Below, piece by piece: positions 25,548 through 34,004 of a stretch of DNA of 64,000 nucleotides. A model generated the notes under the pieces. The model was given only the letters and a program-made list of their open reading frames with translations. It did not search any database and was not told where the DNA came from. The first letter of the stretch is position 1. Each line of letters opens with the position of its first letter. Source of the stretch: Alicyclobacillus sp. SP_1 (GTDB lineage: Bacteria > Bacillota > Bacilli > Alicyclobacillales > Alicyclobacillaceae); assembly GCF_024706985.1 (NCBI RefSeq), contig NZ_JAMCCX010000017.1:62001-126000 (forward strand), given 5' to 3'. A program made the position numbers and the translations under genes.

Positions 25548-25709
25548 ATGATTATCCATTTCGGTGAAACGGAAACCGAACAGCTACCCACGCCCATTCC
25601 GACGGAAGAGGTGCGGGTATTTCTTTGTCCACATTCATGTGGCGTTTGACCCAATCAGATCCAGGTCGATGAGATTGAGTTGGCCATTCGGGGAACGGGG
25701 TACGATTAA
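25548..25709 (+). pseudogene. short ORF with in-frame TGA, possible broken gene
   Basis: From the ATG at 25548 the frame encodes 33 residues ending CPHSCGV and a TGA (25647-25649). It then continues in the same frame for 19 codons (NQIQVDEIELAIRGTGYD) to TAA at 25709. The two parts read as one small domain. A nonsense mutation is the simplest explanation; the 33-residue peptide could also be a real small protein. No family is named with confidence. Confidence 0.35.
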
Positions 25710-25805
25710 ACGGTCAGGTTCCATGTAGAAGAGAGGGTCGCGCCTATGACCGAGCTAAGATTCCAGCAGGTGTATAGATCAACAGCAGGATGCCTCTTTG
25801 ACTGA

Positions 25806-26414
25806 TCAACTGCTGTTACCCACTTTTTGGTGCCAAGCGTTCACACCATCGGCAAGATAGCGAACATCCAATCCCTGCGAACGCATCTTGGCAGCGCCGT
25901 TTGCTCCACGGTAGACGCCTGCACAAAATGCGACGTACTTCTGACTGCGATCCCATGTGTCGTCGACTGTCTCAAGCTGTGGCAACGGAATGTTTCGGGA
26001 GTCAGGAATACGGTTGCGTGCCCACTCTTCCTGACTGCAAACGTCAACGAGTGTCGGCTGCTGATGCAAAATTTCCTCTACATCCACTTCTTCTACCGTA
26101 AGCACTGGGTACCCGGCATGTTTCCAGTGCGGAAATTCTACATAGCCAACCACGCTTCCCCCCACCTCGTGTACGGCAGATATGACTTCGTCGGAAATAC
26201 CCGAATGGGTTGCGACCAAGACGACAGCGCGCGGTCTTGGCCAAACCTTACGGAGATTGACAAGAAAGTGTGGTTCCGATTCTGGCAAGTTCATGGCGTA
26301 CGGGATGAATCCCGCCAAAAAATCTGAAACCGGACGGAGATTGAGGAGATCCAATGGGCGCGTCTCCACAATCATGGTTGCCAACTCTGCGACGAGTATC
26401 CGCTTTAGGATCAA
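25806..26414 (-). CDS. tandem rhodanese-domain protein
   Basis: This 202-residue protein has two rhodanese-like halves. The first (about residues 5-105) has the fold pattern but VATHSG in the active-site loop and no Cys. The second (about 115-200) has the persulfide-forming Cys in AFCAGVYRGANGAA. Tandem rhodaneses with an inactive first half are known as thiosulfate:cyanide sulfurtransferases. The TTG at 26414 is chosen for its GAAGGGAGA ribosome site. Longer starts to 26474 lack one. Divergent from the MFS gene. Confidence 0.82.
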   Translation of the reverse strand: MILKRILVAELATMIVETRPLDLLNLRPVSDFLAGFIPYAMNLPESEPHFLVNLRKVWPRPRAVVLVATHSGISDEVISAVHEVGGSVVGYVEFPHWKHAGYPVLTVEEVDVEEILHQQPTLVDVCSQEEWARNRIPDSRNIPLPQLETVDDTWDRSQKYVAFCAGVYRGANGAAKMRSQGLDVRYLADGVNAWHQKVGNSS

Positions 26415-26611
26415 GATGATTTCTCCCTTCGATGACGGAACGTCCATGCTTGATTCAGATCTGCGACAGTCCATAAGATGGGATCAACCAGAAGCGGAGT
26501 GCCGCCGTTGACAACGGGCCCGCTTGCCGATACTATACATTTATAAATCCACACATGCGGATATTAGGATTGTACACAAATTGTGTGCTGGAATCAAGGG
26601 GAGGGAACGTC

Positions 26612-27940
26612 TTGGCGAACGCGGCGCAGCAGGTGAAACAGGTGGGGATCCGCCCGAATCTACAGCAGTTCTTGTGGTTCGTGTTTAGTACCATACTCGT
26701 CGGAATGACCGTTGGACTCGAACGCACAGTCGTTCCCTTGCTTGGGAAAGACGTGTATCACGTGACTTCCACGACGCTCATCTTTGCGTTTATCGTCGCG
26801 TTCGGTCTGACAAAGGCGATCTTAAATCTGGTCGCCGGCCACTTCTCCGACGCCGTGGGTCGGCGCCCCGTACTGATCATGGGGTGGCTGTTCGGCATCC
26901 CGATGATGGCGCTCCTTTTATTTGTGCATACGTGGCCCGCCGTGATTCTGGCGAACGTCTTTCTGGGCGCCAATCAAGCGTTCGCCTGGACGATGACGAT
27001 CACCAAGCAGTTGGACCTGGTAGGTTCCAAGGAGCGAGGCATTGCGATGGGCATCAATGAGGCGACGGGGTATATCGGCGTCTCGATCTCGACGGTCCTC
27101 ACGGGGGTCATCGCCGCGCGCTTTGGTCTGTTGCAGGCTCCCTTTGTGTACGGGGCGGCTGTCCTGCTGGTTGGTATCGGCGCCAGCGTGCTGGCTATCC
27201 GTGAGACGCGCGGGCACGTGTTGCAGGAAGTAAAAACGAAGGCATCGGGGCAGACCACATTGAGAGACATGCCGCGTGAGAAGAGTACGCGCGAGCGTGA
27301 GAATATAGGGAAGATCTTTTGGATCACGACGGTCGGGAATCCGACTTTGTCGTCGATCAGTCAGGCGGGTCTTGTGAACAAACTGGCTGACACACTGGTG
27401 TGGGCGATGCTGCCGCTGTACCTGGCGAATTTACGCGCATCAATCGTCGATATCGGATGGATCGGAGGCATGTACACCATGGTGTGGGGATTTGCCCAGT
27501 TTGGAACCGGTATACTGTCAGACAAGATTGGGCGAAAGCCGCCCATCGTGACGGGCATGGGGCTGCTTGGCGCGGGTATCCTTGCATTTGGGCTCGGGCA
27601 TGCGTTTGTCTGGTGGATGGTCACGGCAGGCATCATGGGACTGGGTATGGCCCTGCTCTATCCGAACCTCAATGCCGCCGTGGCTGACGTGGCGCCGCCG
27701 AAAATACGGGGCGGCGTGCTCGGCGTGTATCGCCTGTGGCGCGACGGGGGATATGCGGTCGGCGGTCTGCTGCTTGGCGTCACGAGTCGCTCGATAGGCA
27801 TGCTGCACAGTCTGTATCTGATCGGCGTTATTGTTATGATTTCGATGGTGGTCCTTCTGTTTCGCATGCAGGAGACCCATCCGCGGCTACGAAAGACGGT
27901 GGCCATGGATGAGGGGGAGGGACCGGTTCCGAGTGCGTGA
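26612..27940 (+). CDS. major facilitator superfamily transporter
   Basis: This 442-residue protein has twelve predicted membrane segments and the MFS loop motif between helices 2 and 3 (GHFSDAVGRRPVL), repeated as GILSDKIGRKPPI between 8 and 9. The central loop contains basic residues. The substrate is unknown. The TTG at 26612 is preferred because of AAGGGGAGGGAACG just upstream. An ArsR-like gene follows after 91 bases, so this may be an ArsR-controlled efflux pump. Confidence 0.85.
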   Translation: MANAAQQVKQVGIRPNLQQFLWFVFSTILVGMTVGLERTVVPLLGKDVYHVTSTTLIFAFIVAFGLTKAILNLVAGHFSDAVGRRPVLIMGWLFGIPMMALLLFVHTWPAVILANVFLGANQAFAWTMTITKQLDLVGSKERGIAMGINEATGYIGVSISTVLTGVIAARFGLLQAPFVYGAAVLLVGIGASVLAIRETRGHVLQEVKTKASGQTTLRDMPREKSTRERENIGKIFWITTVGNPTLSSISQAGLVNKLADTLVWAMLPLYLANLRASIVDIGWIGGMYTMVWGFAQFGTGILSDKIGRKPPIVTGMGLLGAGILAFGLGHAFVWWMVTAGIMGLGMALLYPNLNAAVADVAPPKIRGGVLGVYRLWRDGGYAVGGLLLGVTSRSIGMLHSLYLIGVIVMISMVVLLFRMQETHPRLRKTVAMDEGEGPVPSA

Positions 27941-28031
27941 TTGACTTAATTTGCTGCCGAGTGGCACAATCCGTGCATCGGAATCCGCAACGGTCAGGAA
28001 TGCGCGAGCGGTAGCATACGGAGGAATGATC

Positions 28032-28394
28032 ATGGCAACGACGAACCCAACACGCGGCGATGCGGTTCGAACCGACATCGATTGGGCGTATAAGGCGCTG
28101 GCTGATCCCATTCGCCGATCGCTGCTGGAGGCGCTTGGAAAGAAGCAGTATTTCTGTCGCGTGGATGGTGAGAAGGTGAACGGGGTCTGTGTTCAGGACC
28201 TCAGCAGCTTGTTGCAGTTGCCGCAGTCAACCGTCTCCAGGCATCTGGCTGTTTTACGTCAGGCCGGCCTCGTGGGGCATCGGCAAAAGGGAATCTGGCA
28301 TTACTATTTCTGTAATATCGATCGGATTCGGGCGGTGCAGCGGTGGCTTGACTCTCTCGTAACGGAGGAGGAATCGGGCGCGGACATTCGGTAG
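28032..28394 (+). CDS. ArsR-family regulator with Cys-containing insert
   Basis: The 120-residue winged-helix protein begins with the ArsR pattern YKALADPIRRSLLEAL and has the recognition helix PQSTVSRHLAVLRQAGLV and wing HRQKGIWHYYF. An unusual insert between the first helices, YFCRVDGEKVNGVC, holds two Cys that could sense metal or oxidants. The ATG at 28032 has GGAGGA seven bases before it. Likely regulates the MFS gene upstream or itself. Confidence 0.8.
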   Translation: MATTNPTRGDAVRTDIDWAYKALADPIRRSLLEALGKKQYFCRVDGEKVNGVCVQDLSSLLQLPQSTVSRHLAVLRQAGLVGHRQKGIWHYYFCNIDRIRAVQRWLDSLVTEEESGADIR

Positions 28395-28622
28395 TCGGGG
28401 GCACTCTTTCTACGCGTGACCGAAGCTCCTCCTTGACGTCCATTCAGACTAGCGGTTGTAACAAACCGCCAGATACCCCGCTGCGGCCCCGGGCTCTTCT
28501 TCGCTGCGCTGGCGCAGCGTTGCCTATCATACTCTGATGCGGCAAAGGGAGGTTGTTGTGGCGATGATTTCGGCATCAAGGCGGGCGCTCCTTTTGTCGA
28601 AAACAACCGACAGAACACCGTC

Positions 28623-29732
28623 TCAATCCTCGGGAGCGCGACCGGGAGTGCCATAGCGTCGCGATGGGGCTGGTTGCAAGGACGCACGGACGACCAGGCG
28701 GCCAGTTTCTGCCGTCTCGCCGTACATCCACAAAAAGGACTGCCCTTCCGGAATGGTTTCTCCCAAAATGACAACCGGGTCGCGAAGGACGGTGTAGGCG
28801 CTTTGAAACGGTGGGTCGTGCCAGTACCCGGCTTCACGGATCCGGCCTTCGGAGAGCAGGCGTCTGACCGTTGTCGCAAATTCCCGCTCCTCTTGTGCGG
28901 TGGATCGTCCGGCCCAAAACGCGCGCAGCGCCTCTTCGGCTTTTTGCCACTCGCCCGACTGACGGATCTGACGACGCGCGCGGTCGGAGGTCACGCGCCA
29001 CAAATCTGCGGATGGCGGACTGGATCGGGATGGCGGGGAACCGGCGGGTCCCGTCGCGGTTTGCAGAGCGGGATCCTCCAGCCACTGGGCGATCAGCAGG
29101 TAAGAAGTCAGCGCGACACCGTAGGAACGCACGGCTTTTTCCTGAAGGTCCGCAGGGAGCGTCGCGGTGCTGCGGAGGGCTCGCACGACGGCGTCCGCCT
29201 CCTCGTGCCGGGTTCGTCCGTCCTCGTAGCGCAAGATCGCCACACGGTAGCGATCAGGCTCAAAGCGCGCTAGGTTGATCTTTGGCTTGACGCGTTCGTG
29301 CAGTTCTCGCGCCGTCTTGGCGAGGCTCTGCAGATGGTCTGCGGGACACGCGGACGGCGTCTCAAGCAAATAGACCGAACGTACGGGTATACCTGCGCCG
29401 GATGCGCCGGCGAACGCGGCCTCTTTTCTCGCCGCAGCGAGCAGAGGGGGGATCCGGTCGTACCACGCCTCGGCCTGTTTGTGCGTCACGGCTGCGATGG
29501 GGCGCTTTTCTCCGCCATTGATCGCGAAGGCCTCCGTCAAGAGCGCGTCCGCGATGGCCTGGAGACTGCGCGCGGCGGCAAGGATGGAACGGATGCGCGG
29601 GCTGGTCGTTCCGGAGAGTTCCACTTCTGCGGTGTAGACGGATTCCCCGATCCGGCGGTATCCTTCAAGGTGTGCGGGTGGACATACAGCTCGGCCGGAC
29701 AGGCCGGAGCGATCGCGATGGAAAATCAACAT
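28623..29732 (-). CDS. unrecognised 369-residue protein, paralogue B
   Basis: Paralogue of the 21806-22894 product. It shares CPPxxLxxYRRxGE, AExWYxRIPxLL, EAxFAGA, the SGEW-x-AE block, the GYW-x3-PFQSxY block and GRLVxRAS near the end, about 35-40% identical by eye. It lacks the Cys pair of the GYWYCC motif (GYWHDP here). No membrane segment. The ATG at 29732 has CGGAG upstream. Divergent from a SHOCT gene 85 bases away. Function unknown. Two copies in one element suggest a specific role in its cargo. Confidence 0.75.
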   Translation of the reverse strand: MLIFHRDRSGLSGRAVCPPAHLEGYRRIGESVYTAEVELSGTTSPRIRSILAAARSLQAIADALLTEAFAINGGEKRPIAAVTHKQAEAWYDRIPPLLAAARKEAAFAGASGAGIPVRSVYLLETPSACPADHLQSLAKTARELHERVKPKINLARFEPDRYRVAILRYEDGRTRHEEADAVVRALRSTATLPADLQEKAVRSYGVALTSYLLIAQWLEDPALQTATGPAGSPPSRSSPPSADLWRVTSDRARRQIRQSGEWQKAEEALRAFWAGRSTAQEEREFATTVRRLLSEGRIREAGYWHDPPFQSAYTVLRDPVVILGETIPEGQSFLWMYGETAETGRLVVRASLQPAPSRRYGTPGRAPED

Positions 29733-29816
29733 GTATTCTCCGTTCGAATGCTGCTTCGTATTTAGGATAACATGCAATGGGTGTACAATGAAAGCAGGAA
29801 AGAGGAGGGATCCATC

Positions 29817-30038
29817 ATGGGATGCGGTTCCCATCACATGCACAGTCATAGCCGTCAAAGTCAACCGTACAGCGTGGAGCAGCCACGCGATTCCTGGCGC
29901 GAGATCTTGAAAGAACGATTGGCGCGCGGCGAGATCACAACGGAAGAGTATCGCAGAATGGTCCAGGTGCTGCGGGGCGATTCGCCGCCCGGATCCCTGG
30001 GCGACGAGATGGATGATCTGGGTCCCGTTCAGTTGTAG
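29817..30038 (+). CDS. SHOCT-domain protein with His/Cys N-terminus
   Basis: The 73-residue product starts MGCGSHHMHSHSRQ, a possible metal-binding head. A SHOCT domain follows (about residues 27-50, LARGEITTEEYRRM) and an acidic tail. Paralogue of the 2522 protein. The AGAGGAGGGA ribosome site supports the ATG at 29817, and TACAAT at 29784-29789 is a possible -10 box. Divergently placed to paralogue B of the unknown family. Confidence 0.7.
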   Translation: MGCGSHHMHSHSRQSQPYSVEQPRDSWREILKERLARGEITTEEYRRMVQVLRGDSPPGSLGDEMDDLGPVQL

Positions 30039-30089
30039 ACCGCGGGGATCCCGTCGGGCCTTCGTCACTTCCATCGACCGGTCAAAAAG

Positions 30090-30126
30090 GACGTCTGAAT
30101 ACGGCAAACTGTCGTATTCAGACGTC
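30090..30126. terminator. long perfect hairpin, probable terminator
   Basis: A perfect 14-bp stem (30090-30103 with 30113-30126). On the plus strand TTATCGTTT follows; on the minus strand a CTTTTTGAC tract follows. It probably insulates the SHOCT gene from the sulfur operon. Confidence 0.75.
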
Positions 30127-30185
30127 TTATCGTTTCCGTTCTTATATCTGTAGATATCTGTTGGCAACTTCGTCAGCGATGGCTC

Positions 30186-30242
30186 TTGACAGTTCTCTTG
30201 TGACGGAGTATATCTTGATGTAATGAATCTATTGATCAATAG
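30186..30242 (+). promoter_or_regulatory. promoter and palindromic operator of sulfur operon
   Basis: TTGACA (30186-30191), 17 bases, TATATC (30209-30214). Downstream lies the perfect 14-base palindrome CTATTGATCAATAG (30229-30242), ten bases before the ribosome site of the ArsR-rhodanese gene. It is likely bound by that protein. Confidence 0.65.
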
Positions 30243-30259
30243 AATAATGGAGGAATTCG

Positions 30260-30937
30260 ATGCCGGATCGCGATCGCGCTTTTAAGGACGCCATTTATGA
30301 GCAAATTGCGCGCGTGGGTCGGGCCGTTGACCATCCGCGGCGTCTTGAGCTCTTGGATTTGCTCTGTCAAGGTCCGATGACGGTCGAACAGCTCGTCGCG
30401 AAGAGCGCCATGCCGATGGGAAGCGCCTCGCAGCATCTGCAGCATCTTCGCGAAACGCGACTGGTCCGGGCAGAGCGGCGCGGAAGTTACATGGTGTACC
30501 AGTTGGCGGACGAGGCGGTCTGCGCGTTTTTTATCGCGCTGCGAACGTTGGCGGAGAACCGCTATGCGGAAATTCGCTCGATTACCGAAGCGTTTCTTCA
30601 CGATCGCCAGGAGTTGGAGGCGATGGACACCGCCACGCTTCGAGATCGCATGTCCACTCAGCCGATTGTCCTGCTTGATGTGCGCCCGCAAGAAGAGTAC
30701 GCGAACGGCCACTGGCCCGGGGCGTGGTCGGTTCCCTTGAATGGGCTCGCCGACCGCTTGGCCGATCTTCCACAGGATCAGACCATCGTGGCGTATTGTC
30801 GGGGACCCTACTGTGTTCTTGCGCTCCACGCGGTCGAACTCCTGCGTGAGCGCGGCTTTCACGCCGTGCGATTGACAGACGGAGTGAGCGAGTGGCGCGC
30901 GCGGGGAGACATCGTTGCGCAAGGGGCGGAATCCTGA
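30260..30937 (+). CDS. ArsR-family regulator fused to rhodanese domain
   Basis: This 225-residue protein has an N-terminal winged helix (about residues 10-95; DHPRRLELLDLL and MGSASQHLQHLRETRLV) joined to a rhodanese domain (about 120-220). The rhodanese Cys lies in AYCRGPYCV and the fold in LLDVRPQEEYANGHWPGA. In such fusions the rhodanese part senses or carries sulfane sulfur, which would tune repression of sulfide or persulfide genes. The genes downstream (cysteine desulfurase, DsrE, SQR-like) fit exactly. The ATG at 30260 follows ATGGAGGAATTCG. Confidence 0.88.
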   Translation: MPDRDRAFKDAIYEQIARVGRAVDHPRRLELLDLLCQGPMTVEQLVAKSAMPMGSASQHLQHLRETRLVRAERRGSYMVYQLADEAVCAFFIALRTLAENRYAEIRSITEAFLHDRQELEAMDTATLRDRMSTQPIVLLDVRPQEEYANGHWPGAWSVPLNGLADRLADLPQDQTIVAYCRGPYCVLALHAVELLRERGFHAVRLTDGVSEWRARGDIVAQGAES

Positions 30938-31001
30938 TCGACGGAATCGCCTTCAATCCAGAGCCGTACGAGAGGATTATGCAAGGTCATGAAAGGACGA
31001 T

Positions 31002-32144
31002 GTGCGCGTGATCTATTTGGATTACAACGCCACCACGCCGGTAGCTCCTGAGGTGGTGGCCGCGATGGCGGACTATTGGACGGAGAAGTTCTATAACCCA
31101 TCTTCCCCCTATCCGGAGGCTGACGCGGTGTGTACGGCCCTAGAGACAGCCCGATTGGATCTGTCTACACTGCTTGAAGCCGAGCCGGACACACTTGTAT
31201 TTACGAGTGGGGGCACGGAAAGCAACAATTGGCTGCTCCGGTCTGTGACTGGCGCACGGAGACAGAACCGCCCTCGCGTGATTGCATCTGCGATTGAGCA
31301 TCCCGCGGTGGCTCAGACGCTGGAGGCTCTGAAAGACGACGGTGCAGAAGTGGTGATTGTGCCTGTGGATGAGCGCGGGTTGGTGCGCCTGGACGTGTTG
31401 GAGGAAGTCCTGGATGAACGGACCGCGCTCGTCAGCGTGATGTTGGCCAACAACGAGATCGGCACGCTCCAACCCGTGACGGAGATCGCCCGTTTGGCGC
31501 ACGCAGCGGGGGCATGGGTACATACGGACGCCGCTCAGGCGATTGGAAAGGTGCCCGTCCATGTGCGGGACCTTGATGTCGATTTCCTGACGGTGGTTGG
31601 CCACAAGTTCTATGGCCCCAAAGGGATTGGCGCCCTCTATATCCGACGGGGACAGTCCCTGAGACCGTTGCTGGCGGGGGGCGGGCAGGAGAGGGGGCGT
31701 CGCGGCGGCACGGAAAACGTGCCCGCCATCGTCGGTTTGGGTGCGGCCGCCCGCCTCGCGGTCGCGTGGTTGGGGAGCGAAGGTCCCGCTAGGCAAGCTC
31801 GTCTGCGGGATCAGTTCGAAGCCGTCCTGCGTCGGCAGATTCCCGACTGTCGTGTATTTGGCCAAGATGCGCCGCGGGTGCCGAATACCTCTGCCTTCTC
31901 ACTGCCCGGCTGGACCGGCCGCGCTCTCCTCGCGGCATGCCCCACCATCCGGGCCGCAACCGGTTCGGCGTGTCACAGCGAGGATGAAACCGGATCTCCC
32001 ACCCTGCGGGCCATGGGTGTGCAAGAGGCCGTCGTTCGAGGGCTGGTGCGTGTGAGCTTGGGCCGTGAAACAACGCCGGAAGCCATCGGTCAGGCTGCAG
32101 CGGCGTTGGTTCAAGCGGCTGAGTCGGGGAAAGCATTCCGCTAG
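31002..32144 (+). CDS. cysteine desulfurase (IscS/NifS type)
   Basis: PLP enzyme that takes sulfur from Cys as a persulfide. The 380-residue protein has YLDYNATTPV at the start, SGGTESNN, the PLP-Lys in VVGHKFYGPKGIGALY (near residue 205), a RRGGTENVPAIVGLG block and the catalytic loop Cys in ATGSACHSED near 325. The GTG at 31002 follows AAAGGACGA. The ATG frame starting two bases earlier closes at once. In this operon it may feed sulfur to DsrE or rhodanese partners rather than serve Fe-S assembly, by inference. Confidence 0.92.
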   Translation: MRVIYLDYNATTPVAPEVVAAMADYWTEKFYNPSSPYPEADAVCTALETARLDLSTLLEAEPDTLVFTSGGTESNNWLLRSVTGARRQNRPRVIASAIEHPAVAQTLEALKDDGAEVVIVPVDERGLVRLDVLEEVLDERTALVSVMLANNEIGTLQPVTEIARLAHAAGAWVHTDAAQAIGKVPVHVRDLDVDFLTVVGHKFYGPKGIGALYIRRGQSLRPLLAGGGQERGRRGGTENVPAIVGLGAAARLAVAWLGSEGPARQARLRDQFEAVLRRQIPDCRVFGQDAPRVPNTSAFSLPGWTGRALLAACPTIRAATGSACHSEDETGSPTLRAMGVQEAVVRGLVRVSLGRETTPEAIGQAAAALVQAAESGKAFR

Positions 32145-32184
32145 CCCGCCGTCCTGTTGTCTGAATTGAAAGGAGTGTGCGCAG

Positions 32185-32534
32185 ATGCAAGTACTGTTCA
32201 TTGTCAACGACCCGCCTTACGGCACGGAACGGGCCTACAACGCGCTCCGTCACGCCAACGCGCTTGGCAAACGCCCCGACGTGTCCGTGAAAATCTTCTT
32301 CATGGCTGACGCCGTCCAATGTGCGCGGCGAGGTCAACAGACCCAAACGGCTACTACAATCTGGAACGCATGATCGCCATCGCCGTGCGCCAAGTCGCGG
32401 AACTCGGCGCCTGCGGAACGTGCATGGACGCCCGCGCTTTGGCGGAGACAGACTTGATCGCGGGGGTTCATCGAAGTTCCATGGAGGAACTGTCTGACTG
32501 GACCGTCTGGGCGGATCGGGTCATCGTGTATTAG
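32185..32534 (+). pseudogene. DsrE-family protein, frameshifted
   Basis: The first frame (from ATG 32185) encodes VLFIVNDPPYGTERAYNALR and continues to VQCARRGQQT near 32343. The family's next residues (PNGYYNLERM) are found one frame over and continue to the stop at 32534, including the GACGTCMDAR Cys motif. One missing C in an ACCCAAA run explains it. The slip site does not fit a programmed -1 heptamer in the zero frame. If repaired, it would be a 116-residue sulfur-carrier protein as in other sulfide operons. A sequencing error is possible. Confidence 0.8.
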
Positions 32535-32555
32535 GTCCAAGAAAGGGAGGATACC

Positions 32556-33704
32556 ATGCGTCAAGTGCTCATTTGCGGCGCCGGCGTGGGCGGATTGGCC
32601 GCCGCGCATCGTCTTCGCCGGCTGCTCCCGGCATCCGACCGGATCGTGGTGTTTGACCAGAGTCCGGTGCATACGTTTTGGCCGTCGCTTCTGTGGATGA
32701 TGACAGGCGCCCGCCAAGCGGATCAGGTTGTGCGGCCTCTTTCCGCCCTTCGGGAGCGCGGCGTCACGGTCGAATCGAGCGCGGTCACGGCCATTGACGC
32801 CGAGTCTTTGACCGTGACGGCGGGGGATCGGCGATGGACCGGCGACGCCCTTATCCTGGCCCTTGGGGCGGACTTGGATCCCGAGCGCATTCCGGGCCTG
32901 GTTGAGGGCGGGGACAACTTTTATACGGTGGCTGGGGCGGAACAGGTGCACCGGCGCCTCGCCGAGTTAGAACGCGGTCGCGTGGTGGTTCTGGTGAGTC
33001 GAATGCCCTTCAAGTGTCCGGCTGCGCCGTACGAGGCCGCGATGTTGATCGACGGTTACCTTCGCAAACGGCGACGGCGCGAGGCGGTCGACATCGCTGT
33101 CTGGGTCGCTGAACCTGCGCCCATGGGGGTTGCAGGTCCGAGCGTCAGCCAAGGCGTGATCAACGCGCTCACCGAACGCGGCATCGACTATCATCCCCAT
33201 GAGACGGTCATCGGGGTTGATCCGACCACAAAGCGGCTGAAGTTCCAATCCGGGCAGACGGTGGACTATGACCTCCTTGCCTACGTTCCGCCCCATCGGG
33301 TTCCGTCGGTTGTCGAGGCGGCGGGATTGGCTTCAGAAAGCGGTTGGATTGCCGTAAATCGGCACACGCTCGAAACCTCGGTTCCCAACGTGTTTGCGAT
33401 TGGCGACGTGACCGGCATCCCTCTTGCCCTTGGCAAACCGCTCCCCAAGGCGGGGGTTTTCGCTCACGCCCAGGGAGAGATCGTAGCCAAAATTCTTGCC
33501 CATCGCCTGGCGGGTCGGGAAGAATCGGCTTCGTTCACTGGAGAGGGCGAATGTTTTATTGAAATGGGGCGGGGAGTGGCTGGATTTGCGCGCGGAAACT
33601 TTTACGCGGAGCCTGAGCCGCAGGTGCGAACCTATCGTTCGGGTCGCCACTGGCACGGGGCCAAGGTGCTGTTTGAACGTCACTGGTGGCAGCAATGGTG
33701 GTAA
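32556..33704 (+). CDS. sulfide:quinone oxidoreductase-like flavoprotein
   Basis: This 382-residue FAD protein starts with the dinucleotide motif ICGAGVGGLAAAHRL. A Cys lies in MPFKCPAAPYEAA (near residue 152), one of the SQR/FCSD redox Cys positions, and the second FAD block is FAIGDVTGIPL with a following PKAGVFAHAQG. SQR enzymes are monotopic and oxidise sulfide to sulfane sulfur, passing electrons to quinone. The expected second redox Cys near the C-terminal third is not obvious, so it could be a related FCSD-like or NDH-like member. AAAGGGAGG ribosome site. Last gene of the sulfur operon, followed by a terminator. Confidence 0.85.
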   Translation: MRQVLICGAGVGGLAAAHRLRRLLPASDRIVVFDQSPVHTFWPSLLWMMTGARQADQVVRPLSALRERGVTVESSAVTAIDAESLTVTAGDRRWTGDALILALGADLDPERIPGLVEGGDNFYTVAGAEQVHRRLAELERGRVVVLVSRMPFKCPAAPYEAAMLIDGYLRKRRRREAVDIAVWVAEPAPMGVAGPSVSQGVINALTERGIDYHPHETVIGVDPTTKRLKFQSGQTVDYDLLAYVPPHRVPSVVEAAGLASESGWIAVNRHTLETSVPNVFAIGDVTGIPLALGKPLPKAGVFAHAQGEIVAKILAHRLAGREESASFTGEGECFIEMGRGVAGFARGNFYAEPEPQVRTYRSGRHWHGAKVLFERHWWQQWW

Positions 33705-33735
33705 CACGTCTGGCATTTGAATTCGTAGCCGCTCG

Positions 33736-33765
33736 CTCTCTCAAGTTGGAGAGAGGGCGGTTTTT
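33736..33765 (+). terminator. rho-independent terminator after sulfur operon
   Basis: Stem CTCTCTC (33736-33742) with GAGAGAG (33749-33755), followed by GGCGG and then TTTTTCTTATTTTTT. Confidence 0.8.
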
Positions 33766-34004
33766 CTTATTTTTTGGAGCGGGAATCTTGGCAAATGGCT
33801 GACGTGTGCGGTAGGATGACTTCATGCTGGGCGCATAGAAATGTTTGGCTAGACAGGGATGAACCGAATGGTTGAGGGCCATGTCATCATTTTTGGCGAC
33901 GGATAACCGGGATGACGGTGGCTTATAGGCTTTTGAAATCCAGTGAGATACAAGGGATTCCTCAGGACTTGTGAAATCTCATACGCAACGTGGGAGAGTG
34001 ATGC

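Noticed and set aside
32320-32350. Programmed -1 frameshift in the DsrE gene
   Set aside because: The codons in the zero frame (ACC CAA) cannot re-pair after a -1 slip as in an X-XXY-YYZ heptamer, so a mutation or read error is more likely.
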